From NCBI GenBank assembly GCA_959347315.1, contig OY365806.1:53125862-53189861 (forward strand): a stretch of DNA of 64,000 nucleotides, read 5' to 3'. The stretch comes from Bimastos eiseni. Lineage: Eukaryota > Annelida > Clitellata > Crassiclitellata > Lumbricidae. The stretch's first letter is position 1, and each line of letters begins with the position of its first letter. Shown one piece after another: positions 57,530 to 64,000 of this stretch. The notes beneath the pieces are model-generated. The model saw only the letters and a list, made by a program, of their open reading frames with translations. It ran no database searches and was not told where the DNA came from. The position numbers and the translations under genes were made by a program.

Positions 57530-57738
57530 ATTTACTTATTACCTGAATTTTATACCTCCCCTCTTCCACCATTTCTTGCTCAGAAGTGAACACACGCATC
57601 TCGACGGCACTGCAGACCAATTATGAACGAAGGACTTAGCTCATGGTCCCTACATAGTGACTCCCTGGATGAGGGTCGAACACCCTCGTTCAGCGCTCAC
57701 TGAACGTTACAGGCTGACCGCTGTAACCAGGTTTTTCA
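57530..57738 (-). mobile_element. tRNA-derived SINE, inverted partner
   Basis: On the minus strand, AGCGGTCAGCCTGTAACG, GTGTTCGACCCTC (B box), GTCACTATGTAGGGACC and CACTTCTGAGCAAGAAATGG, ending in GTAATAAGTAAATAAA. It faces the + copy about 40 bp away. Confidence 0.8.
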
Positions 57739-57774
57739 CTAGTTCAACGATTTGTTTTGTTATATTAGATATAT

Positions 57775-57990
57775 GTGGCACAGTGGCTGATCGGTTAGAG
57801 CGGTCAGCCCGTGGCGTTCAGTGTGTGCGGGTTCGAGCCTCGTCCGGGGCGTCACTGTGTAGGGACCTTGATCAAGTCCTTCGCGCACCATTGCTCTGCA
57901 GTACAACTGCAATCACGCCGTTGAGGCGTGTATGCACTTCTGAGCAAAAAGATTTTGGAAGAAGGGCGGTATCAAATTTCGGTAATAAAT
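57775..57990 (+). mobile_element. tRNA-derived SINE, best copy
   Basis: It starts GTGGCACAGTGGCTGATCGG. The A-box-like TGGCTGATCGGTTAGAGCGG begins near 57784, and the B box GGTTCGAGCC is at 57830-57839, spacing as in tRNA genes. The body has CAAGTCCTTCGCGCACCATT, and the tail CACTTCTGAGCAAAAAGAT, AAGAAGGGCGGTATCAAATT then (AATA)n. It cannot form a full tRNA cloverleaf with a CCA stem, so it is a SINE and not a tRNA gene. Confidence 0.88.
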
Positions 57991-58974
57991 AAATAAAAAA
58001 TAAATCAAATTTCGGTAATAATAATAACAATATGTATTATGACTGTTGCTGAATTGTCTACTTTGTTATATATTATATATATTATGATTGAAACTTGAGG
58101 CTCATACAGCTAATTGACATGATGGCGAATAGCATCATTAGCTGAATAGCTGCATTTTGTTCGTAAAACCACGGCGGCTCCAAAAAGTTGCTAAACTTGT
58201 CAGTGCGGCTCCTCGCCCTAAAAGGGTTGGTGACCACTGCTGTAAGTTGTGAAACAGAAAAACGTTTGTGAAATAATATTATGGCAGAATTTTAAATTTT
58301 GTATAGTTAAACATCAACAAACCTTGCTAGAAGAAGAAACAAAAGCATAGTACACATCAAACATCTAAAAACTTGGCTCATATTTTAGCCTATTTTACAA
58401 TGTGGTTTACTTCATAAGTTTGTTTACGAATAATCTTCAAACAATTTAAAATAAATTACACAAATTTTCCATAGGATATCTCATGCTTAACATCTGCACA
58501 CAACTTAATATGGAAGAGGTAGTAAAATCTTATTTTAGCATCGTAAATTATCTGTGTTTATAAATAGCGTCATAAACAGAGGCGCGTTTACCGAAAATGG
58601 GGCCCTAGACGCAAACATTTTGGGGACCCTCTGAATTTATACACTGAGTCTAAGGGGCCGTCTATAAATGATGTCACGCACCCATTGGATTTGTGACGAA
58701 GGGGAGGGAGTCTGAGATATGTGACGTCATCACATCAAATATCGAAATACACAACTTAATTTATTTAAACATTTCACTTAATTAAACAGTGAGCCAGCTT
58801 CAAGTGGCGAAGAGGCTCAAAACATGCAGCCTTCGTTACCAACACAGCTAATCGAGCCGATATATATACATTAACAAAGTTGTAATGCGAATGCTTAGCT
58901 GCAAAAATAGACAATATAAATTATTGTATTTAAAATATTTCAGGCGTGAGGCATGTTATTTTATATGAAAGTTT

Positions 58975-59190
58975 TCATGTATTCGGGGTCCCTCACCGTC
59001 CCGGAGATGTTATTTTGTGTGAAATGTTTCCATTCATTTGGGGCCCCCTCTGAGATGTCATGTTGTATTTAATGTTTTCATTCGTTTGGGGCTCCCTAAG
59101 ATGTTATTTTGTAGTTAATGTTTTAATTCATTTGGGGCCTCCGATATGTCATTTTCTATTAAATGTTTTCATTCATTTGGGGGCCCCCCG
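58975..59190. repeat. 57-bp tandem repeat
   Basis: Four units of TTTTCATTCATTTGGGGCCC ... GAGATGTTATTTTGTATT. Confidence 0.8.
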
Positions 59191-59194
59191 AGAC

Positions 59195-59752
59195 AGAGTT
59201 CCATGGTCTTGAGAGAGTGTCTCGGTCTCTAAACAGTTTTTTAGTTTTATTGACAAAACAATAACTTAGTAAAACCACCATAACCGAAACGATCGGAACA
59301 ACTTTTAGTTTCTCAGGGTGAGTAAGGATACGCGCAAATTTATAATTTCGTTTGGTAGTACTGTTGGTATCGAATTTTCTTGTTTAAAATAGTCTAGAAT
59401 ATTTTAGAGGCATCTAAAAAGGCTTTCTTTCTACTATTCAGAAGATAGGCCGAAGAAGAGATTTTGAAAAAGATAAAACGCGACAATATAAAAACTGTTC
59501 TCAGGAACTGATACTATTATACATTATAAGCTCCAAATTGAAATTACAAATGAACATTATTCCAGAAAACTGATACATTAGTATTTTACAGCCTTTATAT
59601 AAGATCACTTGTCCTTTACTTTTCTCTTTTCTCGTACTGTCTTGAGCAGAGTGTCTTGGTCTCGGTACGTCACTGTCTCTGTCTCTGTCTTGAAACCTCA
59701 CTGTCTCGGTCTTGTCTTCGTCTTGAAGTTTCAGATCTTGCATGCAACACTG
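59195..59752. mobile_element. hAT-B copy, innermost layer, perfect TSD
   Basis: Left end AGAGTTCCATGGTCTTGAGA (the usual first C overlaps the duplication); right end CTTGCATGCAACACTG. Perfect flanks CCCGAGAC at 59187-59194 and 59753-59760. Interior ACCACCATAACCGAAACGAT matches hAT-B at 9.04 kb and 18.03 kb. Confidence 0.85.
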
Positions 59753-59924
59753 CCCGAGACGTTATTCACATTAACTCACATTTTCTATTTAATGTTTTCA
59801 TCATTTGGGGCCCCCTGAGATTTGGGGGCCATAGGCGCACACCTAGTGCGCTTATAGGTAAATGCGCCACTTGTCATAAATTATTCTCCATGGGAAATCA
59901 GGTAGAGTCTCGTTAAACACAAAT

Positions 59925-60665
59925 CTTTTCATCAATTCAGCTTCCAGTTAAACATAATTCGTTTCATCAATCCAGCGTCCATTTATCCAGGATTCTTTGT
60001 TAAATACGATCTTGCTGAAAGAGAATTCATATGTAATTGTCATCGATATTTGTGATAGGCCTATTATTACTCTTGGAGCAGGACGTTTTGGTGCATCCGT
60101 TTTGGCGCAGGACGTTTCGCCACAGGACGTTTTGGCTCAGATATCTGATAAAATATATATATATAAAATGTAATATGAAGCATGATTGATGAAAATAATT
60201 ATGCCAACTAGGAACTGTAATAATGAAAAGAATCATGCTTAAATAGAAGAGGGATGGATATATGAATTCTACTTGTCGTGGAACACTTTTAGCCACAATT
60301 TTTTCATCAATCCGCTTCCAATTAAATGGCATTATTTTTCATCAATCCAGCTTCCATTTAGGCATAATCGTTTTCAACAATTAATCATCCATTAAAGCTT
60401 GATTTTATCATCAATCCAGCTTCCATTCGAGCATGATTATTTTCATTAATCCAGCTTCCATAGAAGCAAGGTTCTTTTCACCAATCCAGTTTCAATTTCA
60501 ACATAATTCTTTTCATCAGTCCAGCTTTCATTTAACCATAATTATTTTCATCAATCCAGCTTCCACGTAAGCATGATTATTTTCACCAGTCCAGCTCCCA
60601 TTTAAGCATGATTCTTCTCATCAATTCGGCTTCAGTTTAAGCCTGATTAACATAATCAATCCAGC
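59925..60665. repeat. ATCCAGCTTCC minisatellite inside hAT-1
   Basis: More than a dozen imperfect units of about 34 bp with consensus TTTTCATCAATCCAGCTTCC then ATTTAAGCATGATTA. Some units are inverted near 60180-60260. Confidence 0.85.
60070..60140. repeat. GGACGTTTTGGCGCA short tandem, with inverted partner at 60.77 kb
   Basis: Four about-15-bp units GCAGGACGTTTTGGC / ACAGGACGTTTTGGC. Inverted words GTGCCAAAATATCCTGTG lie at 60769-60800. Confidence 0.6.
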
Positions 60666-61379
60666 CTGACATGCCATGGGGAGTAATAATTTACAACACC
60701 AAAGTGGTAGATTGCCATATAATATATTTATATAATAAACAATATACACTATTATTGTATCAAAGACCTGTGCCAAAATATCCTGTGCCAAAATGGCTGT
60801 GTCAAAAATCATGTACTGTATTAAGCCTATAATTATCTGCATTCTTAAGCGGGTTACCTACAACAGAATATGATGGTTTTGAACGGGGTTCTGCGAAACA
60901 TTTTCTAGATCAAAAGGGTTCCGTGGCCAAAAATTTGGGAAACGCTGGTCTAGTTGGCTGGCATGCTGGGCTAGTAGTAAGGGCTAGTAGTAAGGTTGGT
61001 GGTTAAAACTGTAAAAAAATTCTCCTGTGGCAGAACTTTGTTTTGAAATTTTGGCTCAAAACTGCACTGTAGCACATTTTCAATGGGAAGGTCACCCCCA
61101 CACATATAGGAATGTCAACACCTCATGCCTATGACTGTCTCCCAGGCTGTCATGGGTACGTTCCCTTTAACAAAGTTTGAGTCTATGATTTTTGATGGAG
61201 TAATAAACAAGCAGTTACGTTACCTGATGTAAACTGGAGGAGTTAAGGTGGAATTCTACATGGTTCCACAATGCCATGAAGTCCCAATTACAGAGAATTA
61301 ATTCTTGTGACAATTTAAAACATCGCCTTGTGTTCCAGACTTATGTAAATTGCTACATTATACATGTATATGCGCTCAC

Positions 61380-61560
61380 TAAAGTAGATGACGTTTAGAA
61401 ACCATATCTTTCCATTCACTCTATTCTGCACCGAGCTCCCTTCATTCCTTAGCCCGTGGACTGCTGGTGGTTCCCGCATGTGCTCTGCAATGGCCCAATC
61501 CAGGAGCTTCAATTGTGTGGGTCCCACCAGTTGAGCAGCCTTCCCCTTCCTCTTCAGTAG
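61380..61560 (+). mobile_element. LINE C-terminal fragment, left of hAT-A
   Basis: MAQSRSFNCVGPTS-stop-AAFPFLF resembles MQNRAFSVVGPTVWNSLPLPL of the L2 family. The 3' tail continues after the hAT-A copy, at 62310-62410. Confidence 0.55.
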
Positions 61561-61564
61561 GAGC

Positions 61565-62309
61565 CGGTGTTGGGCACGAGATTATAAATTCAAGACTAAG
61601 ACTGAGACCAAGACCGAGAGGTCCAAGATGAGCCCGAGTGGTCCGAGACCAAGACCGAGACCGAGACCGATACTCTTTTTTTATAAACAATTCAATTTAT
61701 TAAGAAGCTAAAACAGAATAACACGCTTAAAACATTAATTTTATTGCTGAAGAATACTAATCTTAATAATGGTCCAGAAAATAGTTTTACCGGCCACTCT
61801 GAACATCGGCCTGAGAATATCATGCTATAAATTGCTTACAGTAGGCCTATATGATAGGTAAATATTTTAAGACAGCTGAACAGGTAGGCTAGATTAACGT
61901 TCCGTTTGAATTGTGTACTTGTACCACAGACCGCGAAATTGTAGCCAACAACACAATATCAGATTGTTCCAAGACTTTGAAATTTGTGAAAGCAACTTTT
62001 GAAATGGCTGGTTCCGTTGCAAATGCAATTTTTTCTGCCAACAGTAACATGCATATAAAGATCTATTAGTTTGGTCAGCACGCCATAAATCGATAACAAT
62101 CACGTAAAGACTAAACATTCGGTGTCTCTAATAATCGAAAAGTAACCGAGAAAATTGCTCTGATACAGTAAATGACAAACCAATCCCAAGACCGGCGCAT
62201 TCGAGACCAAAACCGAGACTAAGACCGATGGTCCAAGAGCTAGACCAATGCATTCGAGACCAAGACCGCAGTTTTCCGGTTTGCAGACCGTCTCGAGACC
62301 ATATCCCTA
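61565..62309. mobile_element. hAT-A copy
   Basis: Left end CGGTGTTGGGCACGAGA; right end TCTCGAGACCATATCCCTA. Colinear with 23445-24164 (TTTATTGCTGAAGAATACTA, CACTCTGAACATCGG region). Target duplication not clear. Inserted within an L2-like LINE. Confidence 0.8.
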
Positions 62310-62412
62310 GCTCCTCTCTCTGCTGCCTTTTTTTCTATTTAGCTATGTTTTGAGTCGTGAGCGCCTCTGATGTCGAGTGGCGCTATATAAGTTTTCCGTT
62401 ACATTTCCATTA
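62310..62412 (+). mobile_element. L2-like LINE 3' tail
   Basis: GTGAGCGCCTCTGATGTCGA then GTGGCGCTATATAAGTTTTC and (ATTTCC/ATTAC) tail. Confidence 0.65.
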
Positions 62413-62885
62413 CATGTAAATAAGTGTACTGTTAGTATAATAAATGGGCCATAGGCTTCCGATGGACTGTTTACAAATGTGGAACAGCCAGGTTTTTACT
62501 CATGGTTACCTGCCAAGGTTATTTACTCTAATCCGACCGCCGTAATGAATGTAACATGTTAGTTATTGTACTACCTTAACAACTAGCCTCAAACTCAACC
62601 CCTTACTAACTAGCATACCAATCTCCAAAGCAATCTCCAACCTTCATAGCAACCATTCTTTGTATCAACCAGCCTCAGTTGTTGGCCTCAGCCTCTTTCG
62701 TATTCAGCACATTTATCAACTAGCCTCTTCGCAACCATTCTTCTTAGCAAATGGCCACCTTAATAACCGCCCTCAAGGTCAACCTCAGCATTCTTCACAA
62801 CTAGCCTCAGCTATAGCAACCTTCCTTTAGCGACCAGCATCCACCATCATTAGCAACCACTCTTCTTAGCAACAACCATTCTTAT

Positions 62886-63500
62886 TCATTCATTACAAAG
62901 ATTTATATAGCGCCTTCAAGGCTACTACACAGGAGCACTCCCGACCCTGGCACAGCTAAAAAGAACAATTTTAAGACGAGTATAAAAAGAGTTTGAGTGG
63001 ACCCTTGGTGACAAGTGCAACGCCAACGGAAGTGTGATCCTGAGCGAGGGGCACTGAGAAGGCACGATGTTGTTAGGCAGTTGTGTGAGTAAATGGGACA
63101 ATGAGTAAGTCTCGACTTACTCATTGTCCCATTTACTTACACAACTGCTGAACAACATCAGTAGAGCGGAGACCTGGTGCGCTAAAAGTAGAGTAGTAGA
63201 GATCTCGAAGATAGGCAGGGGCGAGACCCAGCAAGGACCGCCAGACCAAAGCGATGATACAGTACAAGATTCGTTGCTGAAAAGGGAGCCAATGGAGCAC
63301 ATCTAGCATATAGCCAGAGACAAGAGGTACGGCAGAACACAGGACCCGGTCCAAGCATCAGTACTACCCCGCTGGAAGGCCTACTCAGAGTGAGCAACAG
63401 TCAGGCTGTGATGAAGGCGTGGACAAGGGTAGAGGCGGCGTCTGGAGTTAGAGAGCGAGCAACAGTGTGGAGCGGACGCAATTGGTAGTATGAATCTTAG
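62886..63500 (-). mobile_element. L2-like LINE 3' end inserted in the minisatellite
   Basis: On the minus strand, YMLDVLHWLPFQQRILYCII then ALVWRSLLGLAPAYLRDLYY, colinear with 18.4-19.5 kb, with tail GCCTTGAAGGCGCTATATAA and (TGAA)n. A palindromic inverted duplication lies at 63066-63159. Confidence 0.85.
63066..63159. repeat. palindrome in LINE, about 45-bp arms, 4-bp loop
   Basis: GTTGTGTGAGTAAATGGGAC then AATGAGTAAGT, CTCG, and the inverted complement. Similarity extends to GATGTTGTT / AACAACATC. The colinear LINE at 18.6 kb has only one arm. Confidence 0.9.
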
Positions 63501-63625
63501 CCTCATAAACAACCAAACTGCTTAAAAAGAGCCACTTTAGAAACCAGCCTCCTCAGCAACCAGCCTTAGGTTAGCTTGTTTATCCTTGGTAAGGAGCCTC
63601 TTTAGGAACTAGCCTACTTAGCACC

Positions 63626-64000
63626 AAATTCAGTATTAAATTAAGTTCTTGGTAACAGCAACAAGTGTGCACAATCATCAACAATAATAATTACCTAAGA
63701 CACGCGTTTGTCTGTCGGTCATACACGTTTCACTTATTTATCAGATGTGACCTTTGATTTTTCACGGGTTACGTAAATGTGGATTTTAGCTGTAAGGCCC
63801 CAACACATGACATTACTAGCAAGGTTAAAATTAAATAGAATATGACTTGTGATCTTTTCACGGGTTAAGAGCTAGTGCGTTCAATACTTACCATGCATGT
63901 TACCAAACACATCAGTGTCACAAATTAATAAAATTTTATGTAATTGTTGCGTAATCCTAATTTTGAACTGAATGAATCTAACATGTCCTTGTGACCTTTG
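63626..64000. other. nothing recognised
   Basis: CACGGGTTA words recur (63764, 63858) but no feature is supported. Confidence 0.4.

Larger units (their letters stand above)
56745..58239. mobile_element. hAT-like element nested in hAT-1, carrying two SINEs
   Basis: Left end GTATTGTCATCAACCCGTGG; right end, complemented, CAGTGGTCACCAACCCTTTT. GCGGCTC words lie near both ends. No target duplication was resolved. An open stretch at 57074-57277 (FRKEPFEIKIKDQENLLERL) is not recognised. Confidence 0.6.
58577..59872. mobile_element. hAT element nested in hAT-1, perfect TSD
   Basis: Left end CAGAGGCGCGTTTACC; right end, complemented, AAGTGGCGCATTTACC. Perfect flanks GTCATAAA at 58569-58576 and 59873-59880. 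It contains a tandem array of about 57-bp units (ATTCATTTGGGGCCCCCT...GATGT) at 58975-59190 that resumes at 59770-59830, interrupted by hAT-B. Confidence 0.85.
56592..60947 (+). mobile_element. hAT-1 copy expanded to 4.36 kb by nested insertions, perfect TSD
   Basis: Ends CAGCGTTTCCCAAATTGTGT and, complemented, CAGCGTTTCCCAAATTTTTG. Perfect 8-bp flanks GTCTAGTT at 56584-56591 and 60948-60955. Original hAT-1 sequence surfaces at 56592-56744, 58240-58576 and 59873-60947. In between lie a hAT with two SINEs and a hAT with hAT-B inside. The long minisatellite (59930-60660) and a GGACGTTTTGGC repeat are in the last block. Confidence 0.88.
62575..63625. repeat. TTAGCAACCAGCCTC minisatellite split by a LINE
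   Basis: Degenerate about-15-bp units (AGCAACCATTCTTCTT, AACTAGCCTCAGC) at 62575-62885 resume at 63500-63625 around the LINE copy. Confidence 0.7.

Noticed and set aside
57775..57850. tRNA gene (A box and B box present)
   Set aside because: The body continues into a SINE-specific region and AATA tail, several diverged copies exist, and no full cloverleaf can be drawn.
61565..62309. 8-bp target duplication for the second hAT-A copy
   Set aside because: GTAGGAGC on the left and GCTCCTCT on the right are inverse rather than direct matches, so no duplication is claimed.

Overview
The window is AT-rich, intron-rich, transposon-dense animal nuclear DNA, most likely from a marine invertebrate. It has GT-AG introns of 4-11 kb, CR1/L2-like and RTE-like LINE debris, tRNA-derived SINEs, and many hAT, Tc1/mariner and piggyBac remnants. 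There are no operons, ribosome binding sites or other prokaryotic signals. The species cannot be fixed from the sequence.

Only one cellular gene is supported. Ten short exons on the + strand (845-55815) join in a consistent reading frame into about 360 residues ending at TAA. The deduced protein matches the C-terminal part of CFAP69 (cilia and flagella associated protein 69, an armadillo-type axonemal protein) as I remember the family. The first exons lie upstream of the window. A poly(A) signal sits at 55901. Coding sequence is only about 2% of the 55 kb the gene covers; the introns are landing pads for mobile elements. A possible alternative last exon, partly duplicated, lies at 23021-23107.

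Layout: 1-5 kb holds RTE-like and CR1/L2-like LINE pieces, a MITE, a SINE and exons 1-2. 5-10 kb holds a piggyBac remnant and a hAT, both inserted into LINEs. 10-20 kb holds exons 3-4, a long-TIR element, small hATs and a 2.8-kb nested hAT. 20-33 kb holds LINE 3' ends, GGTCTTG-rich hATs, exons 5-6, two hAT-1 copies and an internally deleted mariner. 33-40 kb holds a TAGGG hAT, exon 7, a 1.3-kb palindromic satellite, a decayed mariner transposase and a hAT-1 copy with a transposase C-terminus. 40-48 kb holds a long decayed LINE, exon 8, a minisatellite open in all three frames, and the second TAGGG hAT. 48-56 kb holds LINE 3' ends, hATs and exons 9-10. 56.6-61 kb is a hAT-in-hAT-in-hAT nest; 61-64 kb holds another GGTCTTG hAT, a minisatellite and a LINE.

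The strongest observations are structural. At least eight hAT-type insertions have perfect or 7/8 8-bp target duplications that I could read directly. One large hAT carries at least three younger layers. Two GGTCTTG hAT families appear to share terminal sequence, and the SINE and LINE families appear to share a 3' tail. Several near-perfect snap-back palindromes look like template-switch events or assembly artefacts. I found no convincing new gene system; the orphan reading frame at 46 kb and the alternative exon at 23 kb are the best candidates for unknown coding sequence.
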